This document shows, piece after piece, positions 1 through 11,147 of a stretch of DNA of 64,000 bases. The notes beneath the pieces were generated by a model that was not told the DNA's origin, did not search any database, and worked only from the letters and a program-made list of their open reading frames with translations. The stretch is from Gentiana macrophylla (Eukaryota; Streptophyta; Magnoliopsida; Gentianales; Gentianaceae), in assembly GCA_026214975.1 (NCBI GenBank), contig CM047810.1:99092316-99156315 (forward strand), given 5' to 3'. The first letter of the stretch is position 1, and every line of letters begins with the position of its first letter. A program made the position numbers and the translations under genes.

Positions 1-14
1 GTTTTTGTTGTAAG

Positions 15-2510
15 TTGTTTAAGAAAGTGGAAAACACGACTCAGTTGGCGAATGAGGGGTTCAAAGACTGGAAAAATATTGGTGAGAGACTTAAAGGACA
101 TGAAAGTAGCAATGAACATAATATTTGCATGGACAAGTGGATCGAGTTGGCTAAGAGATTGCAAAAGAATGAGACCATTGGTACACAAACATTAGAACAC
201 GGAGCATATTAACAAGGAGAAAGAACATCGGAGAGCAGTGTTATTAAGAATACTTGCCGTTGTCAGGACACTTGCTGAGAGAAATTTAGCTTTTCGTGGA
301 GACAGTGCAAAAGTATATGAAAGTAACAATGGAAAATTTTTGGGCTTGATTGAAATGATTTCCTCATTTGATCCGGTGATGCAAGAGCACCTATGTCAGA
401 TTAAAAATGGTGGGGCTCAATACCACTACTTGGGCCCTAGAATTCAAAATGAATTGATACAAATGTGAAGGGGTGAGGTTAAAAGTACAATCGTTGCAAA
501 AATCATGGAAGCTAAGTATTTCTCAGTCATACTTTATTGCACACCGGATGTAAGTCATGAAGAATAAATGTCTCTTGTTATTTGATGTGTGGATGTTTCA
601 ACGGATGAAATAAAGGTGAAAGAGTTTTTTCTGGAATTTTTGAAGGTAGATGATACATCGGGGATGTGACTTTTTGGCGAGCTTCAAGAAGTTTTGAGTA
701 GTCTTAAACTTGATATTCAAGATTTAAGAGGTCAATGTGATATCCCACATCGGTAAATTAAGTGAATGTTCAAACCCATATAAGTGTGAAACATAAAGGT
801 TTGTCAACTAGGGTTAGCCCTTTAAGACCAAGCGAGGACGGCGGTCTAAGCAGATGACCGAACATTTATGACTCATTTAGCGCTACCAGGCCCGGTCCTG
901 CAGGCGTTCTGAAATAGTATTCAGAGCCGACTATCGAGGCGGAACTATACGCCGCACCGTACAAGAAGGCGGTGTAGGGACGGCCTCTAATTTACCTCTC
1001 CGGTAGGGGCGATCCGGGACAAGTCTTGGCCGTCTGGCGTGGACGCCACCCGCTTATAAGGGGAGAATGTGATATCCCACATCGGTAAATTAAGTGAATG
1101 CTCACCCCATATAAGTGTGAAACATAAAAGTCTTGTCAACTCGGGTTAGCCTTTGCACCAGCCAAGTGAGGGCGGTCTAAGCAGTTGACCGGACATTTAT
1201 GACTCATTTAGCGCTACCAGGCCCGGGGTCTAGGGGCGTTACAGTCAAGGATATGACAATGGTTCTAATATGAAAGGAAAACATAAAAGCGTGCCAAGTA
1301 AATTACTCCAAGTAAATTAGAGCATTTTACACGCCATGTGGGTGTCATAGTCTCAACCTTGTTCTTTGTGATATGGCCAACTCTTGTCCGAAAGCATTGA
1401 TTTTTTTGGAGCGGTGCAAAGATTGTATGTTTTGTTTTCTTCTTTAACAAAACGATGGGCAATTTTAACCGATAATGTGAAATCACTCACATTAAAGGCA
1501 ATGTCACAAACGCGTTGGGAGAGCCGTGTTGAAAGTGTTAAAGAGATAAGATATCAAGTTACATAATTAAGAGATGCTTTAGTTGAATTGGCGAATACAG
1601 CAAATCAAAGTGAAGCAAACGCAAAAAGTGAAGCAAAAAACCTTATGAAAATCGATCTTGAAAATTTTGAGTTCTTGCTTAGCATAGTTATTTGGTATAA
1701 CTTGTTATTTGCTGTTAGTAAAGTTAGCAAGCTCCTTCAAAAAGAAGACATGAAGGTGGATGTTGCAGTTGAGGAATTAAGAGGGCTTGTAAATTTCTTG
1801 AAATATATAGAGATAATGGTTTTTTGGAAGCAATGGCAGAAGCTAAAGAAATCGCAATTGATAAGGGTGTTGAACCTGTATTTGTTGAAAAGCGCATCGT
1901 TAGAAGAAAGAGGCAATTTGATGAGGATGTTATTGAAGAGGTGAATCAGTCAGCTGAAGAATCCTTTCGAGTGAACATTTTTTTTGTGTGTTGTTGATCA
2001 AGCAATTTCATCAATGAAGAGCAGATTTGAGCAATTTGAAGAATATGAGAAAATTTTTGGCTTCTTGTTTGATTTGAGAAAATCAAAGTATTCGAGCAAT
2101 GAATGTTTGATGAAATCTTGTGTTGATCTTGAAGAATTTTTAAGGCATGGTAATGTATCAGATATTGACAGCAAGGACTTATTCATGGAGGTGAAACTCT
2201 TGAGAGAAATCATGCCGATAGAAGTGAAGAAGCCAATCGAAGTACTTAACTATTTAAAAGAAAAGGACTACCCAATTCATGGATTGCTTTCAGAATTCTT
2301 TTGACGATTCCGGTCATAGTTGCTTCCGGAGAAAGAAGTTTTTCAAAGCTGAAGTTGATTAAGAATTATCTTCGGTCGACAATGTCACAAGAAATGTTGA
2401 ATGGTTTGGCCATGTTGTCGATTGAAAAAACATTGGTTAATGACATTGATTACACAAGTTTAATTAGTATTTTTGCATCTACAAATGCTAAACGACAAGT
2501 GTTTAAGTGA
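15..2510 (+). pseudogene. hAT transposase remnant (zinc finger MYM-type 1-like, DUF4371 + hAT dimerisation)
   Basis: Several frame-broken segments are collinear with plant 'zinc finger MYM-type protein 1-like' hAT transposases. 15-212 is the end of the TTF-type zinc-finger region (SNEHNICMDKWIELAKRL). 238-468 is the start of DUF4371 (LAFRGDSAKVYESNNGKFL). 1244-1566 is the central catalytic part (FFGAVQRLYVLFSS, then AMSQTRWESRVESVK). 1588-2304 is the helical region. 2301-2510 is the C-terminal dimerisation domain (IPVIVASGERSFSKLKLIKN). Stops and frameshifts separate the pieces, and a TRIM interrupts the segment between 735 and 1244, so no functional protein can be made. Family membership is read from motifs and segment order, not from a search. 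Confidence 0.85.
736..1243 (+). mobile_element. TRIM (terminal-repeat retrotransposon in miniature) inside the hAT transposase
   Basis: Two direct repeats of about 176 bp (736 to about 913, and 1068-1243) start TGTGATATCCCACATCGG and the second ends GCGTTACA. The first is followed by TAGTATTCAGAGCC (915-928), a slightly mutated initiator-Met tRNA primer site (TGGTATCAGAGCC). The second is preceded by a purine tract (AAGGGGAGAA, about 1058-1067). The element is flanked by a perfect 5-bp target duplication GTCAA (731-735 and 1244-1248). It has no coding capacity in its roughly 150-bp interior. Removing it rejoins the hAT reading sequence, so it is younger than the hAT element. Confidence 0.9.
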
Positions 2511-2703
2511 TACTTTTGTTGAAAATGATTGACAAAAACATTTCTTTTGCATTATTTATACTATTATTAGTTGCCTTTATATGTTTTCTTCTTGAGATAG
2601 ATGCTTCATTTTAATCTAAAAAAATATAGTCTACAAAAAAAATTGTCAAGGGCCCGATATTTTTATTTGGTTTAGGGCCTGGAAATTCACAGGGACGGCC
2701 CTG

Positions 2704-2850
2704 TATGAAGATATTTTATCATAAAAGTTTGAGGGACAGCGAAAGCTTCAAGAGATATGTGAGGTTCCAAGAAAGTCTCCGACATGTAAAGTACAGTTCA
2801 ACGAGTGGACATTAAAGAAAACGTACAAAAATGCTGTTGTAAGTATTTAG
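2704..2850 (+). pseudogene. F-box copy 1: FBD tail remnant
   Basis: Directly after the hAT terminus, the DNA matches the last exon of the F-box genes further right. It runs from an ATGAAGATA start like the MKIS block of copy 2, through an EICEVPRKSPTCKVQF-like FBD end, with one frameshift between. The rest of this copy would lie left of the hAT element, beyond the window. It is best read as an F-box/FBD paralogue whose last exon received the hAT insertion. Confidence 0.65.
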
Positions 2851-3551
2851 GAAGGCATTTAGGAACAAAAACAACATTTGTAAATTTTTTTTTTTGAAGG
2901 ATTGTATTTCTTTCTTAATTAGTAGGCATTAATTAATGAATCCTTTTTGTCCAATCTAGTACTGCAGAAACAAAAGCTACAATATATTGTTACACAACTA
3001 TGTCAATCATCTCAAATAGTACGACGCTTTACTGTTGATTTGTTTGAAAACAGAGAAACACTGATTCGTCTTATTAGGTGTGTTTGAACTACAAAATTGG
3101 ATCTATCTTGTTACTTGTATTGCAAATTGGGGTGAATTCTTTTTGAGATGTCTGCAGGCACCAAGGCATTTTGAGAAATCTTTATTTCGTCTTTTGAATT
3201 ACAGATACACTTTGTTAGGTTGTGTAAAAGTATCATTGTATTTGTTGTCATTTTAATAGAGAGAACGAATACTCGTTTTATCCTATTAAGATATTTCGGT
3301 TGCCCCGAATATTTTTTTAAGACGATGTTTTAATTTTCTAATACTACAAAGGATCAATCCTCTGTATGTTCACAATGTTTTTTGTAAAGTTGTCCAATGA
3401 TTTGAGTTTGTAATGAACTCATGTAGGAAATGCGAAGCTTAATAGCGATTTTGTGCTCGATGGCGTGTTGTTTGTTCTAGAGATTTTTGAAAAGTAATAT
3501 CAATGACAGTGAAATTTTTTTTCACGAAATGTAATTGTGGCTTTCGAAATA
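2851..3551. other. AT-rich intergenic sequence, no gene seen
   Basis: About 700 bases between the FBD remnant and a Stowaway MITE. Stops are frequent in all frames and no splice-linked coding blocks or repeats were recognised. Part of it may be the old 3' flank of F-box copy 1. Confidence 0.5.
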
Positions 3552-3800
3552 CTACCTCCGTCCCAAAATATATGTCCATGTATATATTTTCACACAGATT
3601 AAGAGAGTGGTTAAATGTTATTTATTTTAATACCATCTTTTGACTCTTATTAATGTAATAGTAGTAAGTAGGTGAATGAATAATAAATCAAGGGTTAAAA
3701 GAAGAAAAATGTAAAAAATTATCCATTAATATTCTAAATAAACTTATACTACTATTAGAAAAAATTTAAAAAAACGACTTATATTTTGAGACGGATGTAA
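3552..3800. mobile_element. Stowaway-type (Tc1/mariner) MITE
   Basis: The left end CTACCTCCGTCCCAAAATAT and the right end TTTTGAGACGGATGTAA are inverted repeats of the classic plant Stowaway type (CTCCCTCCGTCCC...). The copy is flanked by TA on both sides (3550-3551 and 3801-3802), the expected target duplication. The roughly 249-bp AT-rich interior has no coding capacity. The right terminal repeat has diverged. Confidence 0.85.
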
Positions 3801-4011
3801 TATAATTTTAAGGTGCATTAAACTTTCGTGATGCTAGAAATAATTAAAGCTTGTGCCAGCCGATAAAATGCAATCTTTAATCGAGTATGAATCATAGTCT
3901 AACATGGACAAATCCATTGAAATGATGTGTGCTGGACGAAGATACTCATATTTTCGGGACGAGGCGTTACACCGGTACGTCTCTCTTTTTCTTAGGCAAT
4001 TAACATCCAGC

Positions 4012-4158
4012 CAGCTTTCTCCACCTTCCAGCTACCTGTGACAGATCCAATAATTTATTTCAGTGGAGGCATATCGGAACAAACATCCAACCAGCTTTCT
4101 CCACCTTCCAGTTATCTGTGACGGATCCAAAAATTTATTTCAGTGGAGGCATCAGGAC
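4012..4158. repeat. Tandem duplication, about 75-bp unit, two copies
   Basis: CCAGCTTTCTCCACCTTCCA starts two adjacent near-identical copies (about 4012-4085 and 4087-4158). Both run through GATCCAA..AATTTATTTCAGTGGAGGCAT. They lie upstream of F-box copy 2 and do not overlap any coding block. Confidence 0.85.
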
Positions 4159-4504
4159 AAATTTGAAATAATCTACCGGGAGCACTAATAATTTACATTT
4201 TTTTTTAACATAGTTTTACATATTTTCATATTAAATATATTTATATGGTTGTTAATATCATTTTCACAATATCTGTTAACAAAATATTATTTACACAATT
4301 TAGCAGGTGATTGAAGTTGGTTTCACGTCCCCTGTTATTGTAGAACTAGAATCCCATCATTCTCTCCTTCCATCACTTCCATCCGTCTTCTTCCATTCTT
4401 GACAATTTTTCCTGAAATTGGTATCTGTTAATCCTATTTCAGTTTCTGATAAAGCGGTATCCATTTTGAACCCTAATTTCAACTCTGTAGTACCGAAATC
4501 TAGC

Positions 4505-5120
4505 TATTATTTTAGTCTGAAATTTCGCTGATTCTTGATTTAGGATTGAAATTCGTGTTGGGTTGACTACCTAAAGACCGCAGCTGGTTGAAATTTCGAA
4601 AGAATTACGCCGCAACTGATTGAATTCCTGGAAGATACATTCTTGTTCTTCTTCCATATGTTCGATAAAATGCATACCACAATTTGATGAGGCTGTGAAT
4701 GTCTGCATCTGCAAATGATTTTTCTAGAGATTTATCAAGTGGATAAGCATGTTTAGTTGGTTGATTAAGTATAATTAACTGTGACTTTTAAACCAAAGTT
4801 GTGTAGTTTCATTGTGCATGTCAAGTCATGGCGTATACTTTTTCTTTAGTCTGAAATTATGGTAATTCTTGATTTAGGATCGAAAATTGTGTTGGGTTGA
4901 CTACCTAAGCGCAGCAGCTGGTTGAATTCTTGAAAGAATTTAGAGGTAAAGATGATTATCTATTGGAATGCTATTTTCATACATTCTTGTTCTTCTTCCA
5001 TTTGTTCGATAAAATGCATAATAAGGCTGAGAATGTTTGCAAGTGCATGTAGTTTTTCAGAGATTTATCATGTGTATAAGCATGTTTAGTTTTTCAATGT
5101 GCATTTCAAGTCATGGTCAA
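4505..5120 (+). repeat. Duplicated leader segment upstream of F-box copy 2
   Basis: A block beginning TAGTCTGAAATT (about 4512) recurs at about 4848. Both copies share TTCTTGATTTAGGAT, GTGTTGGGTTGACTACCTAA, ACATTCTTGTTCTTCTTCCA and TTCGATAAAATGCATA in the same order over about 280-330 bp. The blocks lie just before the coding start at 5358 and may be a 5' UTR or leader intron that was internally duplicated. Confidence 0.75.
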
Positions 5121-5357
5121 TCAATTATATGTGGGAAAAAAGATTCGGTTATGCATTGAAAATTTCAGTTATGTACTTGGGGGAATTATTTTAGGATTAC
5201 ATTGGCAAAAATGAGGATATGATTGTAGCAACTTTACCAAGATTCAGTCTTATTCAAGTATCTTCACTTATGGTACATCAGGTCTCTTGGATTTTACAAA
5301 GCCTCCCTGTGGGCTTTAGAATTGTGATTGCAGTAGCTAACAGTTAACAAGTAGTTA

Positions 5358-6357
5358 ATGATGGAGCAAAGAAAATCTCAAGTAAATCTCCATGATTCTT
5401 CTGATAGTCAAGAAAACAACACTGATTTGGTTGATAAGATCAGTGATCTACCGGTCGATATTTTGGGTCTTATTCTATCTATTCTTCACACAAAGCAAGC
5501 TGTAGCGACCTCCATTCTTTCAAAACAATGGAAAGTCGTGTGGAAGACAATCCATAATCTTGATTTCTGTCATGGTTGTTACTGGAATGGACAGACCGAA
5601 GCTGAAAATACGAAATTCGTCCGATTTGTTGACCGAGTCTTGCTTCTCCATGATGGTAGATTGCTAACTAAGTTTAGTTTGGTCTGGGGTACTTGTTGTG
5701 TTGAATCCCAAACTAGTTCATGGATCAATACTGCAATTACAAGAAATGTCCGTGAGCTTTCTCTGTGTTTTGTGTCTCGTATGGGATGGTATGAAAAGAA
5801 TATAAGTTTACCTAATAGTATTTTCAGCTGTGACTCACTACAATCTGTGGAGTTGAAGGGCGGCATTTTTGTTTCTAGTTCAATTCTGGTTTTCCTTCCA
5901 AGACTAGAACGTCTAAAAATTGATGCACTTACTTTCATATCTGAGTGTGTGCATCAGTGAGAGAAACCGTGTTTTATGTTAGTTAACACTGACAAGTACT
6001 TTAGTATGATTCTTAATGTGTTTTCTGACATGTCAGCATTCACGCGACAAGAATCTTGATTACCTAGAGTTGAAACCTTCAAAACTTCCGAGGTGCTTGT
6101 CACACCCAAAGTGGACTACTCCTGTAGAAGTTCCAAGGTGCTTGTTGAACAGCTTGAAGAAGGTTGTGATTGATGGTTATAAAGGTTATGAAGATGAGCG
6201 TGAAACGATACGTTATATGTTAGAGCATGAAGGTGTTTTTGAAGTCATGAAAATATCTTGTGGTGGACTTCCGAGGGGCAACAGAAAGTTAAAGTTGCTT
6301 CAACAGATATGTAAGTTCCCAAGAAAGTCTCCGATTTGTGTAGTAGAATTCTTCTAG
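5358..6357 (+). CDS. F-box/FBD protein, copy 2 (LRR centre deleted)
   Basis: The first block (5358-5960, 200 aa) starts MMEQRKSQ. It has an F-box at roughly residues 27-75 (ISDLPVDILGLILSILHTKQ, then SKQWKVVWKTIHNLDF), followed by the first leucine-rich segments (SWINTAITRNVRELSL; DSLQSVELKG). It stops soon after LKIDALTF. Compared with copy 4, the remaining LRR region and the middle exon are missing. The last exon (about 6037-6357) follows an acceptor ending TGTCAG and encodes an FBD domain (VPRCLLNSLKKVVIDGYKGY, YMLEHEGVFEVMKISC, ICKFPRKSP). F-box proteins bind SKP1 and recruit substrates to SCF ubiquitin ligases; the substrate is unknown. A truncated F-box/early-LRR protein is possible, but I cannot tell whether the gene is expressed. 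Confidence 0.7.
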
Positions 6358-6639
6358 CAGACATCGTTGAGCAATGTCTAGGTGCTGTAAACCCCCCCAC
6401 ACCCACACACACATCCTGCAAGGAAGATTTCTAAACATTCCCTTTGGTATTGTAGATATTAATTTTGCACAGTATGAAAATTACGGAGTGCTAGAAATTG
6501 TAAGCTTTAACCCAATCTTCAAAACATGTTCATTAAGGCCTGGTTTGTAAATGTTTAAATTTCATTGATATATTTAATCCAAACTATTGTCTTTCTTCTT
6601 TGGACAGGCATTCCATCAACGTTCTAGCATTCGTGTTAG

Positions 6640-6925
6640 GGATAATTACACTTTGGGACCATTTCGTTTCATGATTTTTGTATTTTTTTTATCCCTAATG
6701 TTTCATCTTGATACTTTTATCGTTCCAGTCTATTTTCACCATGTGTCGGATTTTTATTGGTTAAAGCATTTTGTACCATGAATGTTGGTTGTTTGATATG
6801 TGGCGTTTTGGATGGAATTTTTTTTTTATAGATGTTGTGCAAAAAGGCCTAGACGAAACATTGGGGATAAAATTGCGAAAATCGTAAAACAAAAGGGATC
6901 AGAAGTATTTATATCTCATTGGTGT
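6640..6925. repeat. Imperfect inverted repeat, fold-back MITE candidate
   Basis: The segment around 6645-6725 (GGGACCATTTCGTTTCATGA, then TTATCCCTAATGTTTCATCT) is roughly repeated in inverse orientation at about 6845-6923. The arms are about 80 bp with several mismatches and enclose about 120 bp. No clear target duplication was found. A 64-codon open frame across it has no coding resemblance. Confidence 0.5.
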
Positions 6926-6999
6926 TATCAAACTTGCAAAGAAAAGTTTTGTTTTTCACCATGAATCTGCAAGGTTTAGAAAATGCTGCAAAAAAAAGA

Positions 7000-7700
7000 G
7001 TATTAAGTACACACAGTAAGAAGAATTACCAGAAGCAGACGACATCATTCAAACTAGTATGATCAGACTACTTCTCAAGACTTAGAGACAAAATCAAAGT
7101 GACTATGATAGATGGAGTGATAAATTGAAAGTGTAAAGCCGACATTTTAGGTATTATTTTGTCTTTTATTTTCACCAAGTATGTTGCAGCCACCTCCATT
7201 CTTTCAAAAGGATGGAAATTTTCGTGGATGACAGTCGATAATCTTTCTTTCAGCCATTAGGGTAACAACGAAGTTAAAGATATGAAATTCGTAGAAGATG
7301 TCACCCGTGTTTTGCTTCTCCGTGATGCTAGATCACTAAAAACGTTTCGTTTGTGTTTCGTGTACGTTCGTTGATCAGAACTTCAATTACAAGAAATGTC
7401 CAAGGGATTTTTCTATGCGCTGAAAATCATACTGGGCTAAATAATAGTCCTCGACCGATTGAGATGCCTATAAGTGTTTTAAGGTGCGTCTCTCTACGAT
7501 CATTGGAATTGTGTGAGGGCGTTTGTCTTTGTGACTCGGATGCGGTTTTTCTTCCAAGACTCAAAACTCTAAAGCTTTTTTCGGTTGAATTCAAGTCTAC
7601 GGATGCTAGCTTTTAAAGAACTTATAAGAGTATGCTCGATCTTAGAATTTGTTTCGATGTCTCCATTGAGATATTTAACTCGGTCTGTCAATTTCCGAAA
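7000..7700 (+). pseudogene. F-box/LRR copy 3, heavily decayed
   Basis: Fragments collinear with copies 2 and 4 appear in shifting frames. An F-box remnant lies around 7135-7260 (GIILSFIFTK, then ATSILSKGWKFSWMT). It is followed by MKFVEDVTRVLLLRDARSLK, an ITRNVQGIFL-like block and an LRR-like block near 7460-7610 (SLRSLELCEG, VFLPRLKTLKLF). Multiple stops and frameshifts and the lack of a recognisable FBD exon indicate a dead copy. Confidence 0.8.
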
Positions 7701-8214
7701 CATTCTAAAGATACGCCTATTTTTAAATACCTTCAGTGTGCATGCCTATTTTTAAATATTGTTTTGGTGATCTCTCAATGCCCAGGACATTCCGATACAT
7801 GCCTAATTTTAAATACTCGTGTCTCGGGTAGATTTAATGAATGTCCTGAAATGCCCCTGAAATATCTATTGGAAACCAATAATATAATATTTTTTAGAAA
7901 AAAAAATCCAAAACGAATTTGCATATGTGGTATACATATAAAAACACCACATCCGTATTGAGCAAGAAACTGAAAAAAAGAAAAAAAAAAAAAAAATATA
8001 CAGTCTGCGGTTTTCATTGACAGAATTAGGGTAACCAGAGATTCAGACCTTTGGCGGCACAGCAGAATCAAATTCTATGGTTTTTTGCAATATCAAGTGA
8101 TTGTACAGCTAGATTTCTCTCCGATTTCTCAGTAATTTATCTCTATATTTACGCTTTTTTTTCATCAGCAATAGTCTATTAAATCGCAGCCCCTTTCCTC
8201 CTCTTTAGGTAGCC

Positions 8215-8283
8215 TGATAAACACTAGTGGAAGTTATTCAAATCACAGCTGAATCCGATACGATTGACCAGTAGTAGTCAAAG
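8215..8283 (+). promoter_or_regulatory. Conserved 5' leader of the F-box family
   Basis: GAAGTTATTCAAATCACAGC followed by TGAATCCGATACGATTGACCAG precedes the start codon here. Nearly the same sequence precedes copy 5 at about 33364-33412. Such conservation of a non-coding leader supports the chosen start codons and a recent duplication. No specific regulatory site is claimed. Confidence 0.6.
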
Positions 8284-10037
8284 ATGAAGCAGCCAAAAGA
8301 ATCCAATATACATCTCCGTGATTCTTTCGGGAGGAATCAAGAAAGCAACGGTTATGATTTGGTTGCAGATAGGATCGGCGATTTACCGGACTCCATTCTT
8401 GGTATTATTCTGTCTTTTCTTCCCACAAAGGAAGCTGTAGCGACTTCCGTTCTTTCAAAAAGATGGGAACTCTTATGGGTGACTATCCAGAATTTTGATT
8501 TCAGTTTTAATGGTGACCAAATAAAGGATGGAGATGAAGAGATGAAATTCATCCGATTTGTTGACCGTGTTTTGCTTCTGCTTCTACATGATGCTGGATT
8601 TCTAAATAAGTTTTGTTTCTACTGGCATCATAATTGTATTCCATCCCATGCCATTTCCTGGATCAACACTGCAATTAGAAAAAATGTTCATGAGCTTTTA
8701 ATATCTGTTAGGACTAGTGTTTTGGATGATTTTCCTGGACCACTTGAAATGCCTATAAGTTTCTTCAATTGTGACTCGTTACGATCTTTGGAGTTGGTTG
8801 ACAACATTTCCGTTTCAGCAGCTGCGGTTTGCTTTCCAAGACTCGAAAGTCTAAAACTTGATTCGGTTTTTTTCTGGCCCGAAGAAGCTTTTGAAAAATT
8901 TATAAGTGGATGTCCAATGTTAAAATATCTGGACATGCATATGTCCATTTGGGACCTTTTTCGCAATTATGATCTTAAAGGTTTTACATATATAATATCT
9001 TCAACTTCCTTAAGACGTCTTGAGCTAAATTTGTATAGTGATTGGAATGAGGAAGATACTTATTTCAGACTGAAGCTAGTCGACACTTGCTCACTTGAGT
9101 ACCTCAAGCTAGAAGGTTTTATATACGAGATTGTTGTGAAAAAAAGTCTAAGCTCTCTGACTGAAGCCGATCTTAGGATTAAGGTACCGACAATGGAATT
9201 CTTTGAAGCCAACTTTTGCAACTCATTCGTTGAAGCAGTTCGTGCTTTTAACTTTGCAAAAGTTTTAACTTTATCAGCTGATGTTATGTGGGTAAGCTTC
9301 TATATTCTCTATGAGTTTTATACCAATATTAGACTTCTTTGTGAATATTGTTGCCTAGACCGAATCAACATGGCACTTGATATGTTATGTTACAATTTTT
9401 TTCTTCTTTTCTTTTGTTACTTGACGTCATTCAAAATCGGAAGATAACATTATATAGTGGAAATACATGATCATTGACATTTGATATTCTCGTGGCTCTT
9501 AATTTTGCCACAATCACTTTGTCGACTAAGTTTACGAGATTGATGAAATTGGAGACAGGAACTTATTGGTGTGAATCGTGTGATTGTAGCTCATTACGGA
9601 TTTCCTTCAATGCTCGTAGACAATTTAGAAGCTCTTTACAATTTATCGAGTTAGATAAAGACACCTGAAAAGTGTGAGTGTTACTCAAAGCGAGGAGATA
9701 GTACAATTTTTTAATAAAACATTTCCATGTAGTATATTTCATGATATGTTCTCTGTGATGTCAGGTTTCAGGATGTAAGTATTATGGTTACTCAGATTGG
9801 ACAGATCCTGCACAAGTTCCGAGATACTTGTCAAACAGCTTGAAGAAAGTTGTAGTTAATGATATTAATTATGTTAGTTTTGTTCGTGAAATGATACGTT
9901 ATATATTAAAGAATGGAAGTGCTCTTGAAACTATGAAGATATCTTGTTGTGAAGATATACCGAATAGTGAAAAGTTACAGTTGCATCAGGAGATAGGTAA
10001 TTTCCCGAATAAGGCGAAGGTGGACATAATAAGTTAG
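8284..10037 (+). CDS. F-box/LRR/FBD protein, copy 4 (most complete, probably damaged)
   Basis: Exon 1 (8284-9291, 336 codons) starts MKQPKESN. It carries an F-box at about residues 30-75 (IGDLPDSILGIILSFLPTKE, SKRWELLWVTIQNFDF), then LRR segments (AISWINTAIRKNVHELLI; CDSLRSLELVD; FPRLESLKLD; CPMLKYLDMH; CSLEYLKLEG). It ends at a consensus donor TGG|GTAAGC in phase 0. Exon 2 should begin at 9495 (ALNFATITLSTKFTRLMKLE), but the acceptor dinucleotide there is TG, where copy 5 has AG. The end of exon 2 also seems frameshifted relative to copy 5. The FBD exon (about 9776-10037) has VPRYLSNSLKKVVVNDINYV, YILKNGSALETMKISC and IGNFPNKAKV. Read through the intron, exon 1 gives 387 aa. Likely role: SCF substrate adaptor, or a recent pseudogene. 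Confidence 0.8.
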
Positions 10038-10591
10038 TAAAGATCAAGGTGCTGTGACAATGCCGCACGATGAAGCTAATATTTTAGAGACATTAATTTA
10101 TCAAAGCATACCAGCCACAAGAGAGAAGATTCATCTTAAGAGATGATATAGTCAAGATTAGATATGGTCTGTGTTCAAAATAAAGATTGTTTTGTATTTT
10201 TATTTTTATTTTTTTGGTACTATGTTTTGTTATTTTTTAAATTTAGATGTATGTGTTTATTTTTTAATTTTTTTTAGTGGAAAGCAACTATATGTGTTTA
10301 TCTTAAATTAAGAGTTATGTCCTTTCTCTATCTACATTTGATATGCAACTATACAGCATTTTACTCAGAATTCATAAAGATGGGGCATAGAAAATATGTA
10401 TGAGATTTTAATCGTAAAATTAGTTTATAACGTTGTATGGATGTTTGATTCTTTTTTTTTTTATAAATAGTTTAACTTGTTTTTCTTTATTACGCCTTAA
10501 ACGCCTCTCCTTGTGGAGAGGTATTTACATTTATTTTTATTGAGGAATATCGTTGGATAATTGTCAAGTTCATAAAAATAAAATAAAAAAA
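10038..10591. other. 3' flank of F-box copy 4, no gene seen
   Basis: AT-rich sequence with homopolymer T runs. It presumably contains the 3' UTR and terminator of copy 4. No coding block or known repeat was recognised. Confidence 0.5.
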
Positions 10592-10906
10592 GGGATATTT
10601 ATTTATAAGGACTAGTTTCAATATTTAATAGGCATTTATGACACATTTAAAAGATATATTTGATTATAAGGACACATTTTCTATAACATTCCTAAACTAC
10701 CCATTTCAACCACAACATTATTCCTCTTTTCCCTTCTTTCTTCTAATTTTTTCTCCGGCGATTGTTTGGAAGAATAGAAATTTAGGAATATCAAATGAGA
10801 CCGACGAGCATAGCAGCCGCCAAGTTTGGATGCAGAAGTTGAACCATGAACATTTCAATTTGAAGCTTGTAAATAAAAAGTCATAAAAGAAAATCGAATA
10901 TCAGAA

Positions 10907-11147
10907 TGTAAGACACACTAACTAATGGTTTTATTGAATTGATTGAAATCCATAGAATGGATCACTCTATATATAGTGGAAAATCATAAGAGATAATCCT
11001 AAAACTAATCCAAATATAATTCTAATAATTTGAAAAATGATAAACAATCTTTTATTCAAACTACTAAATTATCTTGATAATATATCATCTTTATCTATTT
11101 TTCAACTCTATTCATCTTACATTACTTTATCTCTTCTAATACCTCCT
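10907..11147 (-). repeat. Copia-type LTR-like fragment
   Basis: On the minus strand a purine tract (GAGGAGG) precedes a segment starting TATTAGAAGAGATAAAG and running to ...TGTCTTACA at about 10907. This resembles a short Ty1/copia LTR with its PPT. A TATATATAG motif is inside. No partner LTR and no pol sequence were found next to it, so it may be an orphan LTR piece. Confidence 0.4.

Larger units (their letters stand above)
1..2703 (+). mobile_element. hAT-superfamily DNA transposon, 5' end outside window
   Basis: A decayed hAT element fills the left edge. Its transposase remnant is described separately. The 3' terminus is placed at about 2703, where CAGGGACGGCCCTG (2690-2703) looks like a terminal inverted repeat end. 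The following sequence changes abruptly into the FBD-coding tail of an F-box gene. The expected 8-bp target duplication cannot be tested because the left end is not in the window. A TRIM retroelement sits inside it at 736-1243. Confidence 0.7.

Noticed and set aside
736..1243. TRIM identified as the Cassandra family
   Set aside because: Cassandra LTRs carry a 5S rRNA-like domain with Pol III boxes; none is recognisable here.
6587..6781. 64-codon hydrophobic frame
   Set aside because: It overlaps an imperfect fold-back repeat and is AT-rich; probably not coding.
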